DNA of 64,000 bases from Capnocytophaga sp. ARDL2 (GCF_041530365.1 NZ_CP168034.1:682001-746000); one strand, 5' to 3'; counted from the first letter of the stretch, positions 43,360 through 51,857 are shown. Notes: generated by a model not told the origin, from the sequence alone. Numbers and translations are program-made.

Positions 43360-44338
43360 ACCTGTTGTGCATTATGAAATAAAATAAAAAAAGTTGTTCA
43401 TTTAACTGAAATTCAGTATATTTAGTTCGCTAAAACAAATAAAAAATGAACAACTTAGAGCAAATATACGAAAGAATTTTAGAAGTTTTAGAAGATTTTT
43501 TTCCTCATCAACTTTTACCTTATCAAAGGAGAAAGCCAAAAATGAGTGATTTAGAATTGGTGAGTTTAAATTTAACAGCAGAATATTTAAGTATTGATAG
43601 TGAATTACAACTCTTTAGAAAAATACCTAATTCTTTGAAAAACAAAATAGAAAGAAGTGTTTATAACAAAAGAAAACGAAATCTTTTTTATTATATAAAT
43701 CAGATTAGGGAAAAACTTGCAATGTGTTTTAATAGAGAGGAGAGTTATTTTGTAATTGATAGTATGCCTTTGAAAATATGTGAAAATGCTAGAGCAATGA
43801 GAAGTAAAATTTGTAGAGACGAAAGTTTTTCATATCCTGATTATGGTTTTTGTGCTAGTCAGAAGTTACATTATTTTGGATATAAATTACACATAATCTG
43901 TTCAATAGAAGGTATTGTACAAAGTTTAGATATGACTCCAGCATCTGTTCACGATGTTCATTATTTAAAAGATGTTAGTTCTCAAATTCAAAATTGCGTT
44001 TTGATTGGTGATAGAGGTTATATATCGTCACAATATCAATTAGATTTGTTTAACACTGCTACTATTCAGTTAGATACACCTAAAAGAATAAATCAAAAAG
44101 ATTACAAACCTCAATTTTATTTATTCAAAAAGAAGAGAAAAAGAATCGAAACTCTATTTTCTCAACTTTGTGATCAATTTATGATTAAAAGGAATTATGC
44201 TAAATCATTCAACGGTTTTAAAACACGAATTATCAGTAAAATAACTGCTTTAACCTTAATTCAATACATTAACAAATTTGTATTAAAAAAGGAAATAAAT
44301 AAAATTAAAGCAAGTATAATTTAAAATGCACAACGGGT
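43360..44338 (+). mobile_element. IS982-family insertion sequence, 979 bp, intact
   Basis: The ends are inverted repeats: ACCTGTTGTGCATT at 43360-43373 and AATGCACAACGGGT at 44325-44338, matching at 13 of 14 positions. The element is flanked on both sides by the identical 8-mer TTGTTATA (43352-43359 and 44339-44346), a target-site duplication. One full-length transposase gene fills it. Size, ends and duplication all fit IS982. The clean duplication suggests a recent insertion. It landed just downstream of two decayed genes. Confidence 0.93.
43446..44324 (+). CDS. IS982 family transposase
   Basis: The 292-residue protein has the IS982 DDE-type catalytic residues: Asp 105 in VIDSMPLKIC, Asp 189 in LIGDRGYIS and Glu 235 in KKRKRIETLFSQL, with YFGYKLHIICSIEGI before the second Asp. 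The N-terminus (EDFFPHQLLPYQRRKPKMSDLELVSLNL) is typical of the family. It cuts and joins DNA at the element ends. The frame is intact, so the enzyme is probably active. Near-consensus TATATTTA at 43418-43425 lies just before the start. Confidence 0.94.
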   Translation: MNNLEQIYERILEVLEDFFPHQLLPYQRRKPKMSDLELVSLNLTAEYLSIDSELQLFRKIPNSLKNKIERSVYNKRKRNLFYYINQIREKLAMCFNREESYFVIDSMPLKICENARAMRSKICRDESFSYPDYGFCASQKLHYFGYKLHIICSIEGIVQSLDMTPASVHDVHYLKDVSSQIQNCVLIGDRGYISSQYQLDLFNTATIQLDTPKRINQKDYKPQFYLFKKKRKRIETLFSQLCDQFMIKRNYAKSFNGFKTRIISKITALTLIQYINKFVLKKEINKIKASII

Positions 44339-44370
44339 TTGTTATAATATTTTCTTGATTCTACAGGTTT

Positions 44371-44702
44371 TCATGAATTTGGGTCTTCAGTTTTGTATAT
44401 ACTTTTACCATCATCAGTTGGATAGTAGGTTTTTCTTACTACATTATTTAAAATTAACTGAATTGAATCATTTCTAATTCCAAGAACACTTGGCGAAGTT
44501 CCTTTATCACAAACAGACAATTGATTTTTAAACGACTTAGATTCTATAATTTGCACAATATAATTATCATTTTTATATGCTTTCATTATTATTTGAGAAT
44601 TTAAATCATTATAAATTTCATAATCAACACAAGATTCAGGATCACAATTAATTAAAAACAGTGAAATAAAATTGAACCTAATATTATCTTCAGCTCTCTC
44701 AT
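44371..44702 (-). pseudogene. Small lipoprotein gene with a one-base frameshift
   Basis: From ATG 44702 the frame reads MRELKIILGSILFHCF and stops. If one T is added to the T5 run (44654-44658 on the plus strand is A5), the frame becomes ...FHCFLINCDPESCVDYEIYND, a lipoprotein signal peptide with lipobox LINC. It then runs to the TAA at 44371, giving about 110 residues. So the gene is a lipoprotein broken in a homopolymer. The mature part is unrecognised. Its ATG is 12 bases after the stop of the upstream gene. The IS inserted 25 bases past its end. Confidence 0.65.
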
Positions 44703-44714
44703 AATTAATTGTGT

Positions 44715-45335
44715 TTAGTTATAATAATACGCTTCAAATAGTTTTTTTACTTGAGCTTGTTGTCTATTTCCATTATTAGATAAAAGACGATTACGAAATG
44801 CTTGTAGGCTCTGAACATCTGATTGTAATGCGTTAAAAATTTGTGATAATGTATAATCACTCACATTATCAGTAAAACCTTGTCTTACTATATCTGCACT
44901 TCTATCCATCAAATTATGAATGATTCCAACAGGTATCCAACCATCCATCTCTATAATATTACCATTACAATTAATATCTAATTGTGGATTACATCTTCTT
45001 TTTTTAATATCTCTATTACTAGGTCTCGAAAAAGGAGTAAAATTTTCCATTGCAACAGGATGAATTATTGGATTTTCATCTCCAAAATGCTGTAATGTTA
45101 AAAAATATCCCATGTGATACCCCCACATTTCACCAACTGCAACTATACCATTATTCATATCATGATCATTGCCATATGGGCCGTAAGTAATAATGTAATT
45201 GATATATTTTATCCAATAACTACTACCTACTTGTTTAAAATGAGAGGCATGAGCTAACTTATGAAAAGTAGATTCAAATACTTTGGCTGTTCCTTGAGAA
45301 GGAGCATTTTTTATTATTACAATCAGGTAATACAA
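44715..45335 (-). pseudogene. Decayed zinc-metalloprotease-like protein (HKLAH)
   Basis: A 206-residue frame contains VFESTFHKLAHASHFKQVGSSYW and GEMWGYHMGYFLTLQHFG. In related flavobacterial secreted proteins the first segment is HELAHASH, a zincin HExxH motif. Here the catalytic Glu is Lys. The only start is a TTG at 45335 with no signal peptide. Upstream a different frame reads ANSLWIVTKLVLPDCNNK and would join after removing one A from the A6 run near 45309-45314. So the 5' end is broken and the active site is lost. The family assignment is by motif only. Confidence 0.6.
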
Positions 45336-45508
45336 GCTTTGTTACTATCCACAAACTATTTGCAGCAATTGTTATACCATTTAACAAGTGAAAAATGTTT
45401 AATGAGAAAAAAAATTTTTATTTAGGTGAAAACAAAGAGTTTTTTTCCTGTTAAATATTTTTTTAAATAAATTAACAACTTTTTTTTCAAAGAGGTACAG
45501 ATATTGTT

Positions 45509-45516
45509 TACTTTTG
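45509..45516 (+). promoter_or_regulatory. -7 element for the cysteine-rich protein gene
   Basis: TACTTTTG, exact TAnnTTTG, 25 bases before the ATG at 45542. Confidence 0.6.
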
Positions 45517-45541
45517 GTAAAAATAAATTAAGTAATAAAAT

Positions 45542-45841
45542 ATGAAAAAAGTATTGAAATTAGTTGCAGCTTCAATGTTTATGTTTGCTGTTTCTACAGG
45601 TGCTAATGCATCTACTTTGGCTGACCAAGCAGGTGTAGAAAAAACAACGCAAGAGCAAGAGAAAGATAAAAAATCTTGTTGTAGCTCTAAAAAAGATAAA
45701 AAATCTTGTTGTTCAACAAAAGATAAAAAATCAGCTTCTGTAGAAAAAGGTTCTTGTCCATTAGGATATGATAAAAAAGAGAACAAAGAAGGTAAAGATA
45801 AAAAATCTTGTTGCTCATCTAAAGAAACTAAAAAAGCTTAA
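45542..45841 (+). CDS. Small secreted protein with KDKKSCC repeats
   Basis: The 99-residue protein has a signal peptide (MKKVLKLVAASMFMFAVSTG, cleavage near ANA-S), so it is exported. The mature part is built of lysine-rich blocks: KDKKSCCSS, KDKKSCCST, KDKKSASVE, a central GSCPLGYDKK, and again KDKKSCCSS. It has seven cysteines, six of them as CC pairs, and almost no other hydrophobic residues. I do not recognise a family. Vicinal cysteines in a basic context suggest metal binding or disulfide chemistry, which is inference. It has its own promoter and terminator. Confidence 0.85.
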   Translation: MKKVLKLVAASMFMFAVSTGANASTLADQAGVEKTTQEQEKDKKSCCSSKKDKKSCCSTKDKKSASVEKGSCPLGYDKKENKEGKDKKSCCSSKETKKA

Positions 45842-45847
45842 TTTTTT

Positions 45848-45879
45848 AAAACTGCCCATTATGGCAGTTTTTTTTTACA
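45848..45879 (+). terminator. Terminator after the cysteine-rich protein gene
   Basis: AAAACTGCC (45848-45856) pairs with GGCAGTTTT (45863-45871), followed by a T tract. Confidence 0.92.
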
Positions 45880-45934
45880 ATTCATTTAACGGTGCTAATT
45901 GTGTTTTCGCTCCATAGGAAACATAAAAAAATAC

Positions 45935-45942
45935 TATCTTTG
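45935..45942 (+). promoter_or_regulatory. -7 element for mutL
   Basis: TATCTTTG, exact match, 22 bases before the mutL ATG. Confidence 0.65.
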
Positions 45943-45964
45943 TAGTTTCTAAAATTCAGAAACT

Positions 45965-47896
45965 ATGTCGAGTGTTATTCGTTTATTACCAGATCATGTT
46001 GCCAATCAGATTGCTGCTGGAGAGGTTGTACAAAGACCAGCTTCGGTGGTAAAAGAGTTGCTCGAAAACTCTGTTGATGCTGGGGCTACATCGATAAAAC
46101 TCGTAGTCAAAGACGCTGGGAAATCTCTGATTCAGGTGATTGACAACGGTAAAGGTATGAACGAAGTAGATGCACGAGTGTGTTTTGAACGCCACGCAAC
46201 TTCTAAAATTTCATCGGCAGACGATTTGTTTCAACTACAAACCAAAGGATTTCGTGGCGAGGCGTTGGCTTCGATTGCCGCTATTGCTCATGTAGAACTG
46301 GCTACCAAAACCAAAGATGCCGATTTGGGGACAAAAGTGGTGATTGAGGGAAGTAAAATCACTTCGCAAACCGAGGCAGTGTTGCCCGATGGGACTTCGT
46401 TTTCGGTAAAAAATCTTTTTTTTAACATTCCTGCTCGTCGCAATTTCTTGAAATCAGACCAAGTGGAAATGCGTCATATCGTAGATGAATTTGAACGCGT
46501 AGCTTTGGCTCATCCGCAAATACAATTTTCGTTGATAAGCAATGGTGCAGAAATGTTTCAATTGCCTATTTCCAATCTGCGTCAGCGAGTGGTGAATGTG
46601 TTTGGCGGAAAAACCAATGAAAAATTAGTTCCTGTGTGCGAACAAACCGAAATGGTAAAAATCGACGGTTTTGTAGGCAAACCCGAATTTGCTAAACGCA
46701 GTCGTGGAGAGCAGTTTTTCTTTGTAAATAATCGATATATAAAGAGTAGTTATCTGCATCATGCCGTTACAGCTGCCTTTGAAGGTTTGCTGAAAGATGG
46801 TACGCATCCCAGTTATTTTCTGTATTTAGAATTACCTGCTCATACAATAGATATCAACATACATCCCACCAAAACCGAAATCAAATTTGAAGACGAAAAG
46901 GCACTGTATGCTATTTTGAGAGCGAGTATCAAGCATAGTTTGGGACAGTTTCAGGTGGCACCTGTTTTGGATTTTCAACGCAATCCCGAGTTGGATTTGC
47001 CTTACGAAATGGAAGGGACACAATCGAAATTTCCAACGATTGCCATTGACCCCAATTTCAATCCGTTTGAATCTCAGGAAAAGACACCTTCACAGATTTT
47101 CAACCCTTTTGAATCAGATTTGTCTACAAAAACAAAAAGCCAATCGTTTAACAGTGGAAAATCGTCGGGATACAGCGGAAAACCGAACAATTACACCCCC
47201 TCTCATTCGCATTGGGAAACTTTGTATCAAGGAATTTCCGATGCCAAAGGAGATATTCTCAACGCTCAATTATTTATCGAAAAAGAGGTAGAGCAAGACA
47301 AATTGTTTCACAGTGATCAATCTGCGTCAGCTCAAAGTCAAGTGTCGTTTCAGATGCAACGAAAGTACATTGTACAGCCCATAAAATCGGGTTTGATGAT
47401 TATTGACCAACGCCGAGCTCACCAACGCATTTTGTATGATGAATATTTGCGAAAATTGAGCAATAACTTTTCGTCGAGTCAGCAATTGTTATTTCCATTG
47501 GCATTGTATTTTACTCCGTCGGAATTGGCATTGTTTGCCCATATCAAAGACTATTTGTACAATATGGGCTTTGTATTTGATGAGGTTACGAATGAAAAAA
47601 TCACCATTTCTGGGATACCTGTGGGAATTTTAGAAAGTGAAGTTTCGATGATTATCGATGATTTGATGAGCGAATTGCAAGAAGAAACTTGGGACGAAGT
47701 AGAAATAATCAGTCATAAAATAGCCCTTTCAATGGCTCAGAGTTTGGCGATAAAATCAGGAACAATTTTAAACAAAGAAGAACAAGAAAATATTATCAAT
47801 CATTTATTTGCTTGTAGCGAATCGAGTGTTTCGCCCTTTGGTAAAAATATTTTTACAGTAATAAATTTAGACGAAATCGATAGAAAATTTTTGTAA
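45965..47896 (+). CDS. mutL: DNA mismatch repair protein MutL
   Basis: MutL (643 residues) couples mismatch recognition by MutS to strand incision. The N-terminal GHKL ATPase is clear: LPDHVANQIAAGEVVQRPAS, ELLENSVDAGATSI, DNGKGM and GFRGEALASIAAI. The linker (about 350-470) is low in complexity. In the C-terminal domain the endonuclease motif DQHA(X)2E(X)4E appears as DQRRAHQRILYDE (481-493), so its His, Ala and both Glu are changed. The CPHGRP motif is replaced by SPFGKNI near the end. Endonuclease activity is therefore doubtful. It starts a run with two rhomboids and an EEP gene. Confidence 0.95.
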   Translation: MSSVIRLLPDHVANQIAAGEVVQRPASVVKELLENSVDAGATSIKLVVKDAGKSLIQVIDNGKGMNEVDARVCFERHATSKISSADDLFQLQTKGFRGEALASIAAIAHVELATKTKDADLGTKVVIEGSKITSQTEAVLPDGTSFSVKNLFFNIPARRNFLKSDQVEMRHIVDEFERVALAHPQIQFSLISNGAEMFQLPISNLRQRVVNVFGGKTNEKLVPVCEQTEMVKIDGFVGKPEFAKRSRGEQFFFVNNRYIKSSYLHHAVTAAFEGLLKDGTHPSYFLYLELPAHTIDINIHPTKTEIKFEDEKALYAILRASIKHSLGQFQVAPVLDFQRNPELDLPYEMEGTQSKFPTIAIDPNFNPFESQEKTPSQIFNPFESDLSTKTKSQSFNSGKSSGYSGKPNNYTPSHSHWETLYQGISDAKGDILNAQLFIEKEVEQDKLFHSDQSASAQSQVSFQMQRKYIVQPIKSGLMIIDQRRAHQRILYDEYLRKLSNNFSSSQQLLFPLALYFTPSELALFAHIKDYLYNMGFVFDEVTNEKITISGIPVGILESEVSMIIDDLMSELQEETWDEVEIISHKIALSMAQSLAIKSGTILNKEEQENIINHLFACSESSVSPFGKNIFTVINLDEIDRKFL

Positions 47897-47898
47897 TC

Positions 47899-48654
47899 AT
47901 GATGAATATACAATTGACTCCCATAGTCAAACAATTACTAATAGCCAATATCATTTTCTTTATAGGAAGTTTTTTAGTTCCAGCTGCTCAATCGTTGTTT
48001 GCGTTGTACTATTTTGAAAACCCAAATTTTCAGATTTGGCAACCTTTGACGAGTATGTTTATGCACGGAGGAATAACGCACATCTTATTCAATATGTTTG
48101 CTTTGGTTTCTTTTGGAACTTTTTTGGAATATGTATTTGGTGGAAAAAGATTTTTAGCTTTTTATATTTTATCAGGATTGGGAGCGTCGATTTTGCATTT
48201 GGTAGTCAATTATTATCAAGTGCATCAAGCGGTAGATTTGTTGGTATTGAATGGATTTTCAAAAACAGAAATCTACGAATTGTTGAATAAAGGCATGTAC
48301 AACACAGGGTGGATGACTGTCTTGTCTCAAGAAAAATTAAATGCTTTGAATATGGCATTTCACACGCCAGCGGTAGGAGCTTCGGGAGCAATTTACGGTT
48401 TGTTAGTGGCTTTTGCGTTTATGGCACCCAATGCAGGATTGTCGCTGTTGTTTATCCCTGTGCCTATCAAAGCAAAATATTTTGTACCAGGATTGTTGCT
48501 TATCGATTTGTATTTGGGCGTAACAGGCGGAGGAGCCATCTTTGGAGGTTCTACTGGAATAGCACATTTTGCACATCTTGGAGGAGCTTTGGCAGGTTTT
48601 GTATTGATGATGAATTTCAGAAAACGCCAGTTTGACCAAAATCGTTGGGATTAA
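47899..48654 (+). CDS. Rhomboid family intramembrane serine protease (first)
   Basis: The 251-residue protein has six or seven membrane helices. The rhomboid features are FMHGGITHILFNMFAL (near residue 53), the catalytic Ser 162 in VGASGAIYGL, and His 226 in AHFAHLGGALAGF. Rhomboids cleave substrates inside the membrane; the substrate is unknown. It starts 2 bases after mutL and ends 4 bases before a second rhomboid gene, so mutL, both rhomboids and the EEP gene look like one transcript. Confidence 0.94.
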   Translation: MMNIQLTPIVKQLLIANIIFFIGSFLVPAAQSLFALYYFENPNFQIWQPLTSMFMHGGITHILFNMFALVSFGTFLEYVFGGKRFLAFYILSGLGASILHLVVNYYQVHQAVDLLVLNGFSKTEIYELLNKGMYNTGWMTVLSQEKLNALNMAFHTPAVGASGAIYGLLVAFAFMAPNAGLSLLFIPVPIKAKYFVPGLLLIDLYLGVTGGGAIFGGSTGIAHFAHLGGALAGFVLMMNFRKRQFDQNRWD

Positions 48655-48658
48655 CAAT

Positions 48659-49453
48659 ATGAATACAATATTAAAACACCTCAGACAACAAAACCAAACG
48701 ACTTGGCTGATTTATGCGTTTATCGCCGTGTTTGTCATAGGAAATTTGCTTGGGTTGATTTTTAAAATCAATTTGAGTAATTACCTTTGTTTAAACACTG
48801 TTCAAACGCCGTTTTATCCACCATTTTGGACATGGTTTACCTATGCGTGGTTGCACAACGATATTGTACATTTGTTAATGAATTGCGTAGGTGTTTATGC
48901 AATTTCAATCATTTATCAGACCTATTTACCGAGGTATTCTGTGATAAAGCAATTTATGATTGGTAGTGTTTTGGTTGGAATTGTTTATCAATTGCTAATT
49001 TTTCTAGATTGGCAACACGCTGCTGTAATCGGAGCAAGTGCGGGGATTATGTATTTGTTTTTTACAGCTGTAGGTTTGCAACCCCACGGTCAAGTTCGCA
49101 TTCCGTTGATAGGAATTGTAAAACTTTGGCATATTGGTTTGTTTTTTGTGCTATTTGATGTATTGATGATTTTTATCAATTTGAATAGAGGAGGCTCGGT
49201 AACACATTTATTGGGTGCAGTACCAGGTTTTATATATGGTTTTGTAGTATTGGGAAAAAACGAAATTACTCTAAATTTTCAAAAAACGAAAAAACATTTA
49301 AAAACGAAAAAATCACAAAACAAGACTTTCAAGCAATGGGTAAAAGAGGATAAAACCCAACAGCAAATCGACGAAATACTGGATAAAATCAATAAATCGG
49401 GTTACGAAAGTTTAACCGAAGAAGAAAAACAATTTTTGTTTAAACAAAAGTGA
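48659..49453 (+). CDS. Rhomboid family intramembrane serine protease (second)
   Basis: This 264-residue protein begins at ATG 48659; a start at 48632 would overlap the previous gene and is not needed. It has WLHNDIVHLLMNCVGVYAI, the catalytic Ser 127 in VIGASAGIMYL and His 183 in VTHLLGAVPGF, so it appears active. A C-terminal cytoplasmic tail of about 65 residues is rich in lysine (KTKKHLKTKKSQNKTFKQW). It differs clearly from the first rhomboid, so the tandem pair is old rather than a recent copy. Its TGA overlaps the EEP gene's possible GTG start. Confidence 0.92.
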   Translation: MNTILKHLRQQNQTTWLIYAFIAVFVIGNLLGLIFKINLSNYLCLNTVQTPFYPPFWTWFTYAWLHNDIVHLLMNCVGVYAISIIYQTYLPRYSVIKQFMIGSVLVGIVYQLLIFLDWQHAAVIGASAGIMYLFFTAVGLQPHGQVRIPLIGIVKLWHIGLFFVLFDVLMIFINLNRGGSVTHLLGAVPGFIYGFVVLGKNEITLNFQKTKKHLKTKKSQNKTFKQWVKEDKTQQQIDEILDKINKSGYESLTEEEKQFLFKQK

Positions 49454-49455
49454 AA

Positions 49456-50490
49456 ATGAAAAACTTATCATGGTTCAATAAAATAGTATTTATACTCAAT
49501 GTACTACTGCTTTTGTGTACGCTCATCGGATATATATTGCCTTATTTAGCCCCAAAATTGTTTCCACTTTTGGCGGTATTTACCTTGATATTGCCCGCAT
49601 TGTTGGTGCTAAATTTCATTTGTGCTTTGTATTGGGCGGTGCAGTTAAAAAAACAAGCGGTTTTATCATTGACTGTTTTTTTAATTGGGTATATATTTTT
49701 CCCTACCTTTTATAAATTTAGTGAAAAAAATCTCGAAAAAGAGGAGAACGATTTTATCGTTTTGAGTTATAATGTTCGATTATTTAACCTATTTAAATGG
49801 ATAAAAAACGAAAATGTACCTGAAAATATCAAGAAGTTTATCGAACAACAGCAACCTGATGTAATTTGTTTTCAAGAATACTCACATTCAGCTGATTATG
49901 AATTGAGTGATTATAAATTTCGCCACATCATTACGCATGGAAACAAAATCAAAACAGGTCAGGCGATTTTTTCAAAATATCTCATCATCAACGAAGGAGA
50001 AATAGCCTTGCCCAATTCAGACAACAATGTAATTTATGCCGATATTGTCAAGGATAAAGATACCATTCGCATTTATAGTTTGCATCTACAGTCGATTAAT
50101 ATCAGTACAAAAATACAAGACGGAACGATTGATGAAGACAAATCGAAAATGATTGTAGAACGATTGAGCATTGGATTTAAAGAACAACAATTACAGTCAG
50201 AACTGATTTTGTCGCATATCGATGATTTTGATGGAAAAAAAATCGTGTGTGGAGATATGAACAATACTGCGTATTCCTATACCTATCGCAATATTAGAGG
50301 AGAAATGAAAGATGCCTTTCTCGAGGCAGGAAAAGGATTTGGACGCACTTATAATTTTAATTATTACCCAGCAAGAATTGATTATATTTTGGTAGATGAT
50401 GTCTTTGAAGTAAAACAATTTCAAACATTTACAGAGTTTAAAAACTCAGACCATTTTCCTATCATGGCACGATTGAAAATCAAGGAATAA
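49456..50490 (+). CDS. Endonuclease/exonuclease/phosphatase family protein
   Basis: The protein has about 344 residues from ATG 49456; GTG at 49450 is possible but unlikely. Three N-terminal hydrophobic stretches (about 8-90) place it in the membrane. The EEP hydrolase domain follows: VLSYNVRLFNLFKW, DVICFQEYSH with the metal-binding Glu, CGDMNNTAYSYTYRN and the terminal SDHFPIMARL with the catalytic His. Members cut phosphodiesters in nucleic acids, lipids or sphingolipids; the substrate here is open. It ends the mutL-rhomboid run. Confidence 0.9.
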   Translation: MKNLSWFNKIVFILNVLLLLCTLIGYILPYLAPKLFPLLAVFTLILPALLVLNFICALYWAVQLKKQAVLSLTVFLIGYIFFPTFYKFSEKNLEKEENDFIVLSYNVRLFNLFKWIKNENVPENIKKFIEQQQPDVICFQEYSHSADYELSDYKFRHIITHGNKIKTGQAIFSKYLIINEGEIALPNSDNNVIYADIVKDKDTIRIYSLHLQSINISTKIQDGTIDEDKSKMIVERLSIGFKEQQLQSELILSHIDDFDGKKIVCGDMNNTAYSYTYRNIRGEMKDAFLEAGKGFGRTYNFNYYPARIDYILVDDVFEVKQFQTFTEFKNSDHFPIMARLKIKE

Positions 50491-50586
50491 AGATTTTAAG
50501 TAAAAAAGAGAATAGAAAATTCAATAAAATTCAATACCTTTACACAAATAAAATAGTCGAATAAAAATTTAAAGAAACATATAAAA

Positions 50587-51162
50587 ATGGAAGTAATTGG
50601 AAGAATAAAAAAAGTGTTTCCGATTGTAGATGTTAGCCCTACTTTCAAAAAAAGAGAATTGGTTGTAACTACAGAGGAACAATATCCACAACATATTTTG
50701 ATTGAATTTACTCAAGATAGATGTATGTTATTGGATCAGTTTCAAGAAGGTGAAGTGGTAAGAGTAGGAATCAATTTACGAGGTAGAGAGTGGATGAATC
50801 CAGAAGGAGAATTACGTTATTTCAACTCTATTCAAGGATGGAGAATAGACAGAAATCAACCACTGCAAGGATATGGACAACCACAACAAGGATATGGACA
50901 ACCACAACAAGGATATGGACAACCACAACAAGGATATGGACAACCACAACAAGGGTATGGACAGCCACAACAAGGGTATGGACAGCCACAACAAGGGTAT
51001 GGACAGCCACAACAAGGGTATGGACAGCCACAACAAGGATTTGCAACTCCACCACCAGCTCAACCAGAGCAGGGGTTTGGTACACCACCACCAGCGTCAA
51101 ATCCGTTTCCACCAGCACCAGACTTTGTACAAAACAACGAACCAGACGATTTACCATTTTAA
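50587..51162 (+). CDS. DUF3127 protein with YGQPQQG repeats and an SSB-like tip
   Basis: The 191-residue protein has an N-terminal DUF3127 domain (about 1-90: [60 protein letters not shown]). This domain resembles an OB fold and is typical of Bacteroidota. A low-complexity tail follows: eight YGQPQQG units (about 95-150), a Pro-rich stretch and the end EPDDLPF. That end is very like the SSB tip DDDIPF. The layout (OB fold, Gln/Gly linker, acidic tip) is that of an SSB. A single-stranded DNA role is inferred. TACCTTTA at 50535-50542 is a near -7 element. Confidence 0.88.
   Translation: MEVIGRIKKVFPIVDVSPTFKKRELVVTTEEQYPQHILIEFTQDRCMLLDQFQEGEVVRVGINLRGREWMNPEGELRYFNSIQGWRIDRNQPLQGYGQPQQGYGQPQQGYGQPQQGYGQPQQGYGQPQQGYGQPQQGYGQPQQGYGQPQQGFATPPPAQPEQGFGTPPPASNPFPPAPDFVQNNEPDDLPF
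50869..51036 (+). repeat. Tandem 21-bp repeat, eight units, within the DUF3127 gene
   Basis: Eight exact-length 21-base units encode GYGQPQQ. The first four are one sequence (GGATATGGACAACCACAACA + A). The next four are another, differing at two positions (GGG and CAG in place of GGA and CAA). Two homogeneous blocks of four show expansion by slippage or unequal recombination from two founder units. Confidence 0.95.
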
Positions 51163-51172
51163 TCAATAATAA

Positions 51173-51198
51173 AAAATCCCATTATTTGGGATTTTTTT
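51173..51198 (+). terminator. Terminator after the DUF3127 gene
   Basis: AAAATCCCA (51173-51181) pairs with TGGGATTTT (51187-51195), then T. Confidence 0.88.
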
Positions 51199-51208
51199 TA
51201 ATTGTCAA

Positions 51209-51856
51209 ATGATACATTATTTATTCAAAGATTTATATTTTCCACCTGTCGAAGAGGCTCATGAGTCAGGTATATTGGCAGTAGGTGGTGATTTGTCGAT
51301 AGAACGTTTGCTTTTGGCGTATTCCAAAGGGATTTTTCCTTGGTATTCAGAGGGCGAACCCATCACTTGGTATGCCCCTGATTATCGCATGGTATTGCCG
51401 ATAAATAGCTATAAAACCAAAAAAAGTCTTAGAAATATACTGAATAGAAAAATTTTTACATGTACTATAAATCAGTCTTTTGTCGAAGTGATGAAAAACT
51501 GTAAAGATGTTTTTCGCAAAGACCAAGACGGCACTTGGATTAGTGATGAAATCATCGATGCTTACACTCAATTGTATCAAAAAGGTTATGCACTTTCGGT
51601 AGAAGTTTGGCAAGATGGAATATTAGTAGGAGGATTGTATGGTGTATGTGTAGGAAAAGTTTTTTGTGGAGAAAGTATGTTTTCAAAAGTGAGTAATGCA
51701 TCCAAAGTTGGTTTTGATTTTTTAGTAAAATACTTAGTTGAAAAAGATTTTAAATTGATTGATGGTCAGGTGTATAATGACTATTTAGAACAATTGGGAT
51801 TTTTTGAAATCTCACGAGAAAATTTTATGAAAGTGTTCAACGTATTAAAAGTGTAA
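51209..51856 (+). CDS. aat: Leucyl/phenylalanyl-tRNA--protein transferase
   Basis: Aat (215 residues) adds Leu or Phe to proteins with N-terminal Lys or Arg, marking them for ClpS/ClpAP. Signatures are FPPVEEAHESGILAVGGDLS near residue 11, YSKGIFPWYSEGEPITWYAPDYRMVL (38-63) and GGLYGVCVGKVFCGESMFSKVSNASKVG near 145. The length is at the short end of normal. It ends 1 base before dtd, forming a small translation-quality group with dtd and possibly the small membrane protein. Confidence 0.95.
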   Translation: MIHYLFKDLYFPPVEEAHESGILAVGGDLSIERLLLAYSKGIFPWYSEGEPITWYAPDYRMVLPINSYKTKKSLRNILNRKIFTCTINQSFVEVMKNCKDVFRKDQDGTWISDEIIDAYTQLYQKGYALSVEVWQDGILVGGLYGVCVGKVFCGESMFSKVSNASKVGFDFLVKYLVEKDFKLIDGQVYNDYLEQLGFFEISRENFMKVFNVLKV

Positions 51857-51857
51857 T

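Noticed and set aside
50869-51036. CRISPR array
   Set aside because: The units are contiguous 21-mers without spacers and lie in a coding frame.
50790-51212. Long open frames on both strands across the DUF3127 repeat
   Set aside because: A 21-base repeat without stops keeps all frames open; only the frame at 50587 has a domain and a sensible start.
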